From positions 1 through 64,000 of the forward strand of contig PABB01000008.1 in assembly GCA_002702655.1 (NCBI GenBank): a stretch of DNA of 64,000 bases, in the 5' to 3' direction. The stretch is from Planctomycetaceae bacterium. Lineage in GTDB: Bacteria > Planctomycetota > Planctomycetia > Pirellulales > Lacipirellulaceae. Numbering within the stretch: position 1 is the stretch's first letter; the number at the start of each line of letters is the position of its first letter. Shown piece after piece: positions 9,916 through 18,622 of the stretch. The position numbers and the translations under genes were made by a program. The notes below the pieces were generated by a model. It had not been told where the DNA came from, ran no database searches, and saw only the letters and a program-made list of their open reading frames with translations.

Positions 9916-10812
9916 TTGAACGCAACGAACTTTCGGGCCCCCCTTCGACGTGCACTGGCGGTCGTCGCGGCAGCCGCTCTCGCTGCGCCTGCGGTGTCGA
10001 CGGCCGCCACGCTGCACGTCGATGATTTCACCGCCGCGGGGACCAGCAGTTGGACCGGCGGCGCCTTTGGCGGCGGACTGCCGACGCGGCAATCCAGCGG
10101 CGGCCCCGGCGGCGCGGGCGACGCGTACTTGCAGGTCGCGACGACCGTCAACCACTTGGCCACTTACAACTCGTCCTCCGCCTGGACCGGTTCGTTCGCG
10201 GCAGTCGACGCCGGAGTCGTGCGACTCGACATGCGCAACGCGCCGGGGTCCGACCCGCTGCAAATGCGGTTGGTGCTGTTCGGCCCCGGCAGCACGAACG
10301 TGCGGTGGAATTCGACCGCGGCGCATACCGTGCCGGCCGATGGCGATTGGCACAACTACGAGTTTTCGTTGGCCGAAGAGTCGCTGACCCGCGTCGCTGG
10401 CGTCGGCACGTATGCCGATCTGATGAACGGCGTGGTGCGGTTCATGTTGCGGCACAATCCGACGCCGTCGGCCACGGGAGTCAACGTGACCGCCACGCTG
10501 GGATTGGACAACATCGAACTGGCCGCAGCGGCCCCGCCGACCAGTCCGGCGGATTTCAACGGCGACTTGACCGTTGACGACGTCGATTTGGGCATTTGGG
10601 CTGCGGCGTACGGCCTGACCGACGCCGGCGACGCAAACGGCGACGGCGCGTCGGCGGGGGCCGACTTCCTGGTGTGGCAGCAGCAGCGGGTCTTCGGCGC
10701 CATCGGCGCCGTGCCCGAACCGCAGTCGCTCGTGCTAGCCGCCTTGGCCGCCACGGCGCTCGCCTTCGTCCCCAGCCGGACCGCCACGCGATCCGTGACA
10801 GCCGCCGCCTAG
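9916..10812 (+). CDS. PEP-CTERM protein with dockerin-like repeat
   Basis: Predicted 298 residues starting at TTG, with GAGG eight bases upstream; no in-frame ATG precedes the signal peptide. After the signal peptide (ALAVVAAAALAAPAVSTAA) comes a beta-rich domain of about 180 residues resembling carbohydrate-binding or lectin-like folds, which I cannot assign to a family. A dockerin-like pair follows (DFNGDLTVDDVDLGIW and DANGDGASAGADFLVW), then a PEP-CTERM tail (VPEPQSLVLAALAATAL). It probably forms one unit with the preceding sugar dehydrogenase. Confidence 0.82.
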   Translation: MNATNFRAPLRRALAVVAAAALAAPAVSTAATLHVDDFTAAGTSSWTGGAFGGGLPTRQSSGGPGGAGDAYLQVATTVNHLATYNSSSAWTGSFAAVDAGVVRLDMRNAPGSDPLQMRLVLFGPGSTNVRWNSTAAHTVPADGDWHNYEFSLAEESLTRVAGVGTYADLMNGVVRFMLRHNPTPSATGVNVTATLGLDNIELAAAAPPTSPADFNGDLTVDDVDLGIWAAAYGLTDAGDANGDGASAGADFLVWQQQRVFGAIGAVPEPQSLVLAALAATALAFVPSRTATRSVTAAA

Positions 10813-10825
10813 CGCCACATCGCTG

Positions 10826-10918
10826 GCGGCCGCGACGCCCCGCGTACTGTCGCTCTCTCGTGGAGAGCAGGGCGTGTTACGTGAGCGCATGCCACGGTAC
10901 GCGGGGCGCAGCGGCCGC
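10826..10918. repeat. Long imperfect inverted repeat (22-bp arms)
   Basis: Arms 10826-10847 and 10897-10918 match as reverse complements at 20 of 22 positions, flanking a 49-nt loop. The arm includes CGCCCCGCGTAC. It lies 14 bases after a PEP-CTERM gene stop. There is no T-run, so intrinsic termination is unlikely; it may be an RNA processing or stabilising structure or a mobile palindromic repeat. Confidence 0.7.
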
Positions 10919-10928
10919 CGCAAAGTCA

Positions 10929-11006
10929 GGGTGGCTGGGGACGACCGCAGGGAGCCCCCAGATGCGTTCACTGGGGGCTGCGCTTCGCTTCGTCCCCAGC
11001 CACCCC
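10929..11006. repeat. Palindromic REP-like element, copy 1
   Basis: Outer arms GGGTGGCTGGGGACGA (10929-10944) and TCGTCCCCAGCCACCC (10990-11005) are perfectly complementary. Inner arms around 10951-10961 and 10971-10979 also pair. The right half (10971-11006) recurs at 16584-16619 with three mismatches in 36 bases, so this is a dispersed family rather than a unique hairpin. Together with the preceding inverted repeat it accounts for most of the gap 10813-11142. Confidence 0.8.
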
Positions 11007-11142
11007 GCTTTCTGATGGTGCGACACCGGTGCGATGCAGCGCCCCGCCGTGGCGATTCTGGCGCGGGCCCTCTACAATCGGGCGCACCGGCTGCGAAGCG
11101 TCGCAGCCTTTCGTCCGCCATCGCCTGCCCGCTGCCCGCGTT

Positions 11143-11916
11143 ATGTCCCCCTGGTTGGTCTATGTGCTGCTCGCCGCGGCCGGCTTCATCGCGGGGGTGG
11201 TCAACACCATCGCCGGCGGGGGATCATTTCTGACGTTGCCGGCTCTGCAATTCATCGGCGGGCTGGAGGTCGGCATCGCCAACGGCACGAACAGGCTCGC
11301 GCTGCTGCTGTCGACTGGCTCGGCCACCACTACGTTTGTCCGTCACGGCAAGCTCGACGCCAAACTGCTGGCCCGCGTCGCGGCGCCGATTCTCATCACG
11401 ACGCCGCTCGGCGTCCTCTTGGCCGTGTCGCTCCCCAAAGACGCGTTCGAGACGGCATTCGGCATCCTGTTCCTCGGGATGGCCGTGTTGCTGATCCGCA
11501 AGCCGAAATTGTTGCTCGATCCGAACCGCAAGCCGATCGACTCGCGACTGGCTGAAACAGCGCTGTTCGCTGCGCTGGGACTGTACGTCGGTTTCATCCA
11601 GGCGGGACTGGGAATTCTGGTGCTCATCGCGATGGGCCTGTTCCATGCCCGCGAGCTGGTCGACGCCAACGCAGTGAAGAATGCGGTCGGCTTTTTGGTC
11701 ACGATCGTGGGGCTGAGCCTGTTTATCTACCACGGCAAGGTCTGCTGGCTGCCGGGGCTTGTCATGGCGTGCGGCAATTTCGTCGGCGGGATCGTTGGCG
11801 CCCGGCTGGCGCTGAAAGAGGGCAAGCGGCTGATCTTCGTCGTGATGATCACGGTGATGATCGCTTATGGACTGAAGCTCGTGTGGCCGGCGGTGCGCGG
11901 GCTGTTGCCAGCGTGA
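11143..11916 (+). CDS. TSUP (TauE/SafE) family permease
   Basis: Predicted 257 residues with about eight hydrophobic segments. The N-terminal FIAGVVNTIAGGGSFLTLPAL and the later IQAGLGILVLIAMGL match the two halves of the TauE/SafE (TSUP) anion permease fold, whose members move sulfite, sulfoacetate and related organosulfur anions across the inner membrane. Start at 11143 begins right at the first membrane helix. The substrate is unknown. Given the sulfatases in the window, a sulfur-anion substrate would fit, but the gene is not adjacent to them. Confidence 0.87.
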   Translation: MSPWLVYVLLAAAGFIAGVVNTIAGGGSFLTLPALQFIGGLEVGIANGTNRLALLLSTGSATTTFVRHGKLDAKLLARVAAPILITTPLGVLLAVSLPKDAFETAFGILFLGMAVLLIRKPKLLLDPNRKPIDSRLAETALFAALGLYVGFIQAGLGILVLIAMGLFHARELVDANAVKNAVGFLVTIVGLSLFIYHGKVCWLPGLVMACGNFVGGIVGARLALKEGKRLIFVVMITVMIAYGLKLVWPAVRGLLPA

Positions 11917-12147
11917 CGCCCCGTGCGGACGAACCGTCGTGGCAAACTTCCTTCTCTACGCAATTCTTGCGAAAAATGCGTCAATTCGCGCCGATCGGCT
12001 CGCAGTTTTGCGATTCCGTGGTGACTTCGCTAGGCTGGCCGCGCGGGGTCGCCCCGCCAAACGGACGAAGGCCGCTGCCTGTCGCGATCGCCATTGCGAT
12101 CGATCGTCCTTGCTTATCTTCACTTGCTCGCAGTCGGGAGGAGACTC

Positions 12148-13017
12148 ATGAGTCGAATCAGTCGTATCGCCGCACGCGCGCCCTTCTCGCATTTGGTCCT
12201 GGCAGCATGTGTCGCAACCTTTCTCGCCAACGTCGCCAGCGGACAATCGCTCACCCTGTTTCCCGGCGCGCCGCAGCAGGTCGTCGATGGCGGGGCGGGC
12301 GACCAAGACGCAACGGTCAACGGCACCATTGTGCTCAGTAACCACCCGATGCCGGACTTTCCTGGCAACGCCAACTCGACGTTTGTCATTTCCGGCGACA
12401 TCATCTCCAGCTACGTCGGCCCGACGAACTCGACAGCAGGCGTCGCCTCGGTCACGATTACCAACGCTGTGATCGAAAACACGAACTCGTCGTCTTTCAA
12501 CGCCATCGGATCAAACCCTTTCTCGCCCACCGATTACCCGGGCATGCTGGAGTTCGTGTTCTTCCAGCACGGCCCGCTCGGCGGATCGGGGTCGATCACC
12601 GCATCGATCAACGGAACCGTGGAACAGCCAGGCAGCCAGCCGCCCGCCCCAGTTCCCAATACGATTGGCGCTGACCCGCAGTTGTTGAATCTTGGCGCTT
12701 CGGATACGTCGTTCTCCGGCACAAACCCGTTCGCCTACGCGCTCGCCATTCGTACGGCGCCGAATACGACCACAATCCCCGCGCCAATCTCCGCCGCAGG
12801 CGCCACTTCGGGGGCTTTCTCGGGCAGTGGAACACTGCAGCTCCACATCGACGACGGGCTAGTTCTGGGCCCGCTCGATCGGATGGTACTGCCGTCCAGC
12901 ATCGAAGTCGTCGCAACCGGGTCGCCGATCCCCGAACCGACCACAATGGTTTTGATCGTACTCAGCACACTGAGTGTCGTTTTGGCGGGGGCGGCGGGGC
13001 GCCGGCGGCAGACATAG
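12148..13017 (+). CDS. PEP-CTERM exported protein of unknown function
   Basis: Predicted 289 residues. Start at 12148 is set by a strong GGAGGAG site a few bases upstream. A signal peptide (LVLAACVATFLANVASGQ) is followed by about 230 residues rich in Ser, Thr, Gly and Asn that I cannot assign to a domain. The end is a PEP-CTERM tail (PIPEPTTMVLIVLSTLSVVL, then GRRRQ). It stands alone between the TSUP permease and the sialidase-like gene. Confidence 0.82.
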   Translation: MSRISRIAARAPFSHLVLAACVATFLANVASGQSLTLFPGAPQQVVDGGAGDQDATVNGTIVLSNHPMPDFPGNANSTFVISGDIISSYVGPTNSTAGVASVTITNAVIENTNSSSFNAIGSNPFSPTDYPGMLEFVFFQHGPLGGSGSITASINGTVEQPGSQPPAPVPNTIGADPQLLNLGASDTSFSGTNPFAYALAIRTAPNTTTIPAPISAAGATSGAFSGSGTLQLHIDDGLVLGPLDRMVLPSSIEVVATGSPIPEPTTMVLIVLSTLSVVLAGAAGRRRQT

Positions 13018-13164
13018 CGCGGCGCCGACGAATCGCTTGCCCGCCGGCAGGCCCGCAATGAGAATGGAATCAGGAGGGCGTCGACGGCCGTTTGCCTGTT
13101 GCGGTTTTGCAGAGCACGGTCTCAACTCGCCGCGTTGCTGTTCCTGCCTGCGAGAGTTACCCGC

Positions 13165-14676
13165 GTGATTCGTCAAGTCTGCCTGGCCTCCTGTTTCGCG
13201 GGCCTGTCCGCGATCGCCGCGTCGCTCTGTCCGGCCGCGGATTGGCAAACCGCCGACTGGCACGTCGTGCCCTCGTCGTCTGACGCATTGCAGCGGGCCG
13301 CGCCGATTCGCAACCTCGTGGCGACCGCCAACGGTACGCTGCTGGGGACGCGCACCACGGGCTCCACGGTCCAACTGCTGAGCAGCTCCAATAACGGCAT
13401 CGATTGGGACTACGCGACCGACATCGTTGCGAATCCGTCGCTGCAGTTCGGCGATCCGACGCTCACGGTCACTGGTAACGGCGACATCCTGGCCGCGTAT
13501 CGACTGCTGCACCCGACCGCGGGGTGGAGCATTCGGATGAGCCGCAGCACCGATGGCGGGCAGAGCTGGAACGTCGCCGGCACGATTCACAATTACACCG
13601 GTACGGCGGGCGAGTTCGTCGGCGCCCCGCACTTCAACACGCTGAGCGACGGCACGCTGCAGGTGTACTACGACTCGGAGTTCGCCGCCCCCGGGGGGAA
13701 TCAGTACATCGCTGTGAAAGACGGCGTTTGGGACGACGGCTCGTCGGCGTGGAGTTGGACCAACGAGCGGATCGTCAACACCACCGCCATCGGCGGCGCA
13801 GCGGTGCGCGACGGGTTGGCGACCGTGGTCAACCTGGGCCCCGATCTGGACGGCGCGGGCGATCGGCTGATGGTCGTGACCGAGGCCGTCGGCACGCTCA
13901 ACGGGCAGGGCTACAACCTGATCCGCGCGTTTCAGGTCGAAAACGGCGGCGCGACCCAAGCCGATTGGGACAACTTGCTCGACTCGCGCGTGATCTACCA
14001 GTCGCCGCTGACCGACCCCCAGGGGCACAGCTACAACGCCTACGCTCCCTATGCACTGCGGGTGGGCGACGGGCCCGTGGTCGTGGCGTTTTCGACCGAC
14101 GAGGTGCTGGCCACGGAAAACCTGCCGGCGGACCTCCCCTCGGCGGCGCCGCGCAAGCGGCACTCGGAGATCAAGTTCATTCAAACCACCGACAGTTTTG
14201 AGAGCTGGTCGGCCCCGACCACGCTGTGGGGCGTCGACCACCCCGAGTTCGTTGGCGACGCGAACAGCGGCGACATCTACAACTACCAGATCGGCCTGTT
14301 GGAGTTGTCGTCAAACGACCTGCTGGCGACGCTCGACATGTTCGACGGCAAGCAGTTGGTGTTCCGCCCGTCGTTGGGGGGCAACACGGCGGACTTCGAC
14401 GAGAGCGGCCTGGTCGACGGCGCCGACTTGCTGATCTGGCAACGTGGCGTCGGTCTGACTGGGCAAACCTCCACCACGACCGGCGATGCCACGGGCGAGG
14501 GAAACGTCGACGCGGCCGATCTGGCGCTGTGGCAGCAGCAGTACGGCGGCACAACCGACCCAGCGGCAGCCGGCACGAGCGTCCCTGAGCCAGCGACCGC
14601 CGCGCTGGCCCTTGTCGCCGTACTCACCCTTGCCGTTGTTCCCACTCGTCGACGGTCGTGGGCCAATCGCCCTTGA
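13165..14676 (+). CDS. Sialidase-like (BNR/Asp-box) PEP-CTERM protein
   Basis: Predicted 503 residues. I chose the GTG at 13165 because it gives a clean signal peptide (VCLASCFAGLSAIAASLCPA); a TTG at 13099 would add 22 residues. Asp-box-like motifs (SSNNGIDWDYA and SRSTDGGQSW) indicate a six-bladed propeller of the sialidase superfamily. A dockerin-like pair follows (DFDESGLVDGADLLIWQR and DATGEGNVDAADLALW), then a PEP-CTERM tail (VPEPATAALALVAVLTLAVV). True sialidase activity is not assured, since many planctomycete members of this fold act on other sugars. The 3' end overlaps the convergent DNA glycosylase gene by 53 bases. Confidence 0.8.
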   Translation: MIRQVCLASCFAGLSAIAASLCPAADWQTADWHVVPSSSDALQRAAPIRNLVATANGTLLGTRTTGSTVQLLSSSNNGIDWDYATDIVANPSLQFGDPTLTVTGNGDILAAYRLLHPTAGWSIRMSRSTDGGQSWNVAGTIHNYTGTAGEFVGAPHFNTLSDGTLQVYYDSEFAAPGGNQYIAVKDGVWDDGSSAWSWTNERIVNTTAIGGAAVRDGLATVVNLGPDLDGAGDRLMVVTEAVGTLNGQGYNLIRAFQVENGGATQADWDNLLDSRVIYQSPLTDPQGHSYNAYAPYALRVGDGPVVVAFSTDEVLATENLPADLPSAAPRKRHSEIKFIQTTDSFESWSAPTTLWGVDHPEFVGDANSGDIYNYQIGLLELSSNDLLATLDMFDGKQLVFRPSLGGNTADFDESGLVDGADLLIWQRGVGLTGQTSTTTGDATGEGNVDAADLALWQQQYGGTTDPAAAGTSVPEPATAALALVAVLTLAVVPTRRRSWANRP

Positions 14677-15553
14677 GCAGCCGCGACAGCGAGCGGTCGG
14701 CCAGCAGCTTGCCGCCCGTCTGGCAGCGCGGGCAGTAGTTGGTTTCGTTGGCCGCGTAACGGATTCGCTGTACGGTGGTTCCGCAGGCCGGGCACGGCTG
14801 GCCGAACTTGCCATGCACGGCCATCTCAGGGCGGAACGCCGTCACTTTTTCGGGAAAATCGTCGCCGATTTCCGCCCGCAGGCGCTCGGTCCACGCGGCG
14901 AGCGTCGCTTGCACGGCCTCATACAGCCGCGCGATCTCATCCTCATTCAGCCGCGTGGAAAGTTGCACCGGCGACAGCTGCGCTGCATGCAGGATTTCGT
15001 CGCCGTACGCGTTGCCAATGCCGGCTAGCAGCCGCGGGTCGGCAAGGCTGCGTTTGAGCGTGTGGTGCTCGCCCGTCAGCCGCGCGCGGAACTCCGCCAG
15101 CGTCATCGTCAGCGGCTCGATCCCGCCCGGGTCGTGAGCCGCCAGCCCGGCACGGCCCGCGACCATGTGGATGCTGGCCCGCTTCTGTTGACTCGCCTCG
15201 GTCAACATGAGCGTCGGCAGCGGGGCGGGCGCGCCCGTCGCCTCGTCGAGCCGCATGAAATGAAACGCCGCCAGATCGTTCTTTCCCTGCGGCGCAGTGC
15301 TGGGCTTCTTCTGATGCAACCGCCCCGCGATCATCAGATGCAGCACCAGAAACAGCTCGCCGTCGAACTGCCAGACGAGTCGCTTCCCCAGCCGCTCGAC
15401 GCCCAGCAACCGCCGCCCCTCGATGGCAAACAGTTCCGGCTCCGCCGTCCGAACGACAAACGGGCTGCGCAGCGACACGCGATCGACCACGGCGTCGCCA
15501 TAGTGGCGGACCAGCGCCTCGCGGTAGAGCTCAACGTCGGGCAGTTCGGGCAT
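14624..15553 (-). CDS. mutM: Formamidopyrimidine-DNA glycosylase family protein
   Basis: Predicted 309-residue base-excision repair enzyme of the Fpg/Nei family. The N-terminal MPELPDVE carries the catalytic Pro2 and Glu3. The H2TH region is visible in LADPRLLAGIGNAYGDEIL. The C-terminal zinc finger has CPAC and CPRC pairs followed by QTGG, as in Fpg. The family removes oxidised purines (Fpg) or pyrimidines (Nei); the QTGG end favours Fpg-like recognition, but some planctomycete paralogues differ. About 20 residues follow the finger and run into the convergent sialidase-like gene. Confidence 0.88.
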   Translation of the reverse strand: MPELPDVELYREALVRHYGDAVVDRVSLRSPFVVRTAEPELFAIEGRRLLGVERLGKRLVWQFDGELFLVLHLMIAGRLHQKKPSTAPQGKNDLAAFHFMRLDEATGAPAPLPTLMLTEASQQKRASIHMVAGRAGLAAHDPGGIEPLTMTLAEFRARLTGEHHTLKRSLADPRLLAGIGNAYGDEILHAAQLSPVQLSTRLNEDEIARLYEAVQATLAAWTERLRAEIGDDFPEKVTAFRPEMAVHGKFGQPCPACGTTVQRIRYAANETNYCPRCQTGGKLLADRSLSRLLKGDWPTTVDEWEQRQG

Positions 15554-15619
15554 ACCAGTTGTGCCCCACTTTGCTTGCTGATGGGAAACCAGTGCCGGAC
15601 GCAGCAGTTCTGACAGAAT

Positions 15620-15648
15620 TTGCGGTGTCGGGCGGCACTGATTATACT
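15620..15648 (+). promoter_or_regulatory. Predicted sigma-70-type promoter
   Basis: TTGCGG at 15620-15625, a 17-base spacer and TATACT at 15643-15648. It lies 94 bases upstream of the PEP-CTERM gene starting at 15743 and after the divergent glycosylase start. Confidence 0.5.
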
Positions 15649-15742
15649 CCGAAGGCGAGTCGCCTGGGGGTCATCCCACTGGGCCTCGCCCTCGCCGAAC
15701 TTTTGCCGCTCCGCAAGTCCCCTTCTCCAGACGAGGCGTCCG

Positions 15743-16564
15743 ATGCCGCACAATCGTTTTGATACCCGCTGGGGGTTCGCATTCCCGCTGGCGATGCTTT
15801 CCGTCACCGCCATCCTGGCGAGCCCCGCCGCCGCGACCATCAGCGCGTCGGTGCTGCCGTACTCGCCGACTTCTGGTTGGCAGAGCGTCTACAACGGCTA
15901 CGCCACGCAAGAGAATTTCGAGGACACGACGCTCGCTCCCGAGTTGAGTATCACGCTCGACGGTCTGGCCTTCGCAACCCCCGAAACGTACACGTCGCTG
16001 CCGGGGCTGTACGATCCCGGCTCAATATACTCGGACCACGAAAACAATCAGTGGGACGGGACGTATGCGGTGACAAACTACGCCTACAATAGCGGCCTGC
16101 CGGCCGGCGCGCATTGGACAAATCGTTGGGGGAATACGGCCGCGGACTTGTCGCAGTCGATCACCTTCCACATCGGCGACGGCGGGGCCAGTTCATTCGG
16201 CGTCGGCATGTCGGATTTTCAGTCATTGAGTTCAAGCTCCTCTCCACGCACGGATCACGAACTGTTCATCAACGGCATTTCCTACGGGACGGTCGAAAGC
16301 CTGGGCGGCGCCGCCTTCACCCCCGGCCAAGGCCCCGGTGGCCGGAACGGTTACCTGCAGATCGTCGGCTCGGCGGCCACGCCCATTTACTCGGTTGAGT
16401 TCGTGAACCTGACGCTCTCCGACGGATTGTCATTCGACGCCCTTGGCTACACGGCCGTGCCCGAGGCGCCCGCGTTTCTGTTTTTGACCGTCGCGACCAT
16501 TGCGGCTGGCGTGTTGGGTCTGCGAAAGCGCAGCTCAAGTCACTCTGCCAGCGGCACTTGCTGA
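15743..16564 (+). CDS. Exported protein with PEP-CTERM-like tail
   Basis: Predicted 273 residues. Start at 15743 has GAGG upstream; the longer frame adds 41 residues with no signal. A signal peptide (FPLAMLSVTAILASPAAA) is followed by an unassigned beta-rich domain of about 210 residues. The C-terminus reads VPEAPAFLFLTVATIAAGVL then LRKRSS. This is a PEP-CTERM architecture in which the usual VPEP is VPEAP, so exosortase recognition is likely but not certain. A predicted promoter lies just upstream. Confidence 0.8.
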   Translation: MPHNRFDTRWGFAFPLAMLSVTAILASPAAATISASVLPYSPTSGWQSVYNGYATQENFEDTTLAPELSITLDGLAFATPETYTSLPGLYDPGSIYSDHENNQWDGTYAVTNYAYNSGLPAGAHWTNRWGNTAADLSQSITFHIGDGGASSFGVGMSDFQSLSSSSSPRTDHELFINGISYGTVESLGGAAFTPGQGPGGRNGYLQIVGSAATPIYSVEFVNLTLSDGLSFDALGYTAVPEAPAFLFLTVATIAAGVLGLRKRSSSHSASGTC

Positions 16565-16583
16565 GAGAACTTAGGGCGCAACC

Positions 16584-16619
16584 CTGGGGGCTCCGCTGCG
16601 CTACGTCCCCAGCCACCCC
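16584..16619. repeat. REP-like element, half copy 2
   Basis: This 36-base segment matches 10971-11006 at 33 of 36 positions, including the block CGTCCCCAGCCACCCC. Only the right half of the palindrome is present. It sits between the convergent PEP-CTERM and phosphoesterase genes. Confidence 0.75.
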
Positions 16620-16673
16620 TGCCGCATTCCAGCAACGCTTCCATGGTTCCGTGCCGCCGTGGTTCCCCCGGCG

Positions 16674-18305
16674 TCACTCCACCTCGATCAGGTGAATCCC
16701 CCGGTCGACCTGGTCGAACATGTCGGTCGACTCGACCTCCAGCACGTGGACGCCGGCCGGGAGATTGGCAGGCAAGTTGGCCGCCCACATATGGGGCGTT
16801 TCCAGCGGCGCCGGCAACTGGGCGCGGCCGGCCGCCTGCGCGTGCGGATCGTCGGCCGCTTTGTACGCAGCGTACGCCGGGTCGGCGCGGCGGACGTTTT
16901 CCATGGCGATCCAATCGCCATGCCCGCGGACCCGCATGCGGACCGTGGTCTTGACCGTGCCGTTGAACACGTTGGCCAGCACCTCGGCGGTCGTGTCGCT
17001 GGCGGGGATCACCTCGGGGGCGTGGATCGCCATCTGGTAGCCAGCCGGCATGCGAGCCGCCTTGTACCGCAACTTATAGTCGTGCCCCTTGAACGTGGCG
17101 ATGATGTACCCGTTGGGCGCCCCGTCGGCCATGGCTGTCATGGGAAAGCCCGCTTCGTCCCGCGGCCCGCGGTACCAACTGCCGCTGCCGGTGGCCGTGT
17201 TGTGGTGATGATGCTCGCCGCCGCCGTGCGGGTGGTAACCGTCATCCTCGCCGGCGAAATCGCCCTGGTTAAAGTGCGTGTGCGCCGAGAACGACATCGT
17301 GTGCGGGTGGCTGGAGAGAATCTCCAGCAATTTGCGCAGCTCGGGGCCGCTGCCGCCGCGCCACTCGGGCACGACCAGCGGAATATGCACGCACACGACA
17401 ATCCGCTCGTCTTTCGGCACGCCCTGCACGTAGTTGGCGACAAACCCCAGCTGGCGGTCGTTCAGCCCGGCTTTGTAGTGACTCGGCGCCGGCTCGACGT
17501 CGCTGCGCTCGGGATTGAAACCGAGCCACTCGACATTATCCAGCACGATGAAGTGCACCGGCCCGTACTGAAACGCGTAGTTCGCCGGGCCGTACACCCG
17601 CTCGTACGTTTCGTCGGAGTGCAGATCGTCGGGCGAGAAAAAGTTCATGTCGTGGTTGCCCAGCACGTTGTACCACGGCACGCCCACGGCGCCCTGTACG
17701 GCGTTCATGTGCTCGAACAACGACAGCTTGTTGTTCACGATGTCGCCCAATGACATGCCAAACGCCGCGTCGGTGTCGACCAGTTCGGCAATGCAATCGT
17801 TGGCGTAGAATCGCACGTGCCGGCGATTCGACGGCTGCGGGTCGCCCATCATGATCACCTTGAACTCGTCCGGCTCGGGCGACGCGACCAGCGGAAAGTT
17901 GATCTCCGCGGGCAGCGAACCGGTCGGCTCGACGCCGGGGAACCGAAAGCCGTCGTCCGGCGAGCCGTCGGGCTTGTGAATGTAATAGAATCGCGGCAGG
18001 TTCAGTTCGCTCAGCGGCGTACGCCAGTCGCGCGGCTTGAGCACGAAGATCTCGCCCTCGGCCGCGTCGATCGGCAGTTCGTACCGGCCCCGCTCGTCGG
18101 TGGCCACAACTTCCAGCCCGTTGGAAACCCGCACGCCGGGGATGCCCGACTCGTCAGCGTCGAGCCGGCCGTTTTCGTTGCGGTCGTCGAACACCGTGCC
18201 GCGGGCGGTCAGCTGCTGGGCGCGAGCCGACGCGGCGCCGGCGACAAAAACGCCGCAGCTAATGAATGTGAGATAGAACAGGCGAATTGCGTTGGTGCTG
18301 TGCAT
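16674..18305 (-). CDS. Exported calcineurin-like phosphoesterase
   Basis: Predicted 543 residues; start at 18305 gives a signal peptide (LFYLTFISCGVFVAGAASA). An SdrD-B-like beta domain near residues 32-75 (GTVFDDRNENGRLDADESG) is followed by a metallophosphoesterase domain. Metal-binding blocks are MMGDPQPSNRRH, MSLGDIVNN, VLGNHDMNF, CVHIPL and SAHTHF. A C-terminal domain of about 150 residues follows, as in other multi-domain bacterial relatives. A His-rich loop (GGGEHHHHNTATG) lies just after the HTHF block. It probably hydrolyses phosphate esters outside the cytoplasm; the substrate is unknown. Confidence 0.87.
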   Translation of the reverse strand: MHSTNAIRLFYLTFISCGVFVAGAASARAQQLTARGTVFDDRNENGRLDADESGIPGVRVSNGLEVVATDERGRYELPIDAAEGEIFVLKPRDWRTPLSELNLPRFYYIHKPDGSPDDGFRFPGVEPTGSLPAEINFPLVASPEPDEFKVIMMGDPQPSNRRHVRFYANDCIAELVDTDAAFGMSLGDIVNNKLSLFEHMNAVQGAVGVPWYNVLGNHDMNFFSPDDLHSDETYERVYGPANYAFQYGPVHFIVLDNVEWLGFNPERSDVEPAPSHYKAGLNDRQLGFVANYVQGVPKDERIVVCVHIPLVVPEWRGGSGPELRKLLEILSSHPHTMSFSAHTHFNQGDFAGEDDGYHPHGGGEHHHHNTATGSGSWYRGPRDEAGFPMTAMADGAPNGYIIATFKGHDYKLRYKAARMPAGYQMAIHAPEVIPASDTTAEVLANVFNGTVKTTVRMRVRGHGDWIAMENVRRADPAYAAYKAADDPHAQAAGRAQLPAPLETPHMWAANLPANLPAGVHVLEVESTDMFDQVDRGIHLIEVE

Positions 18306-18622
18306 GACAAACTGCAAATTGGATTGGTGGCGAAGATGAATAGGATCGGGCTTCAGTCTGACAGGCGCGCGAGGCTGAGCCTCGCCCTCCCTCTGCAACG
18401 CGCCTCGCGCTGCGGCAGAAATGTAAACCTATCGCAAGAAGAATCCGTGAAGCTCGCGGCGACGACCGTGGCGCCCAATCGGCCGCGCGAACCGATGGAG
18501 TCGCCGAGCCGCTTGAGATAAGCTTGTCAGGTGCAACGCCAGCCGCCAAGGCTCGACCCCCCCGCGGCGAGCGAACCGGCTTCTCCTCTTTGCGCAACTC
18601 GTTCTGGGCGAGGTTTGATTTG

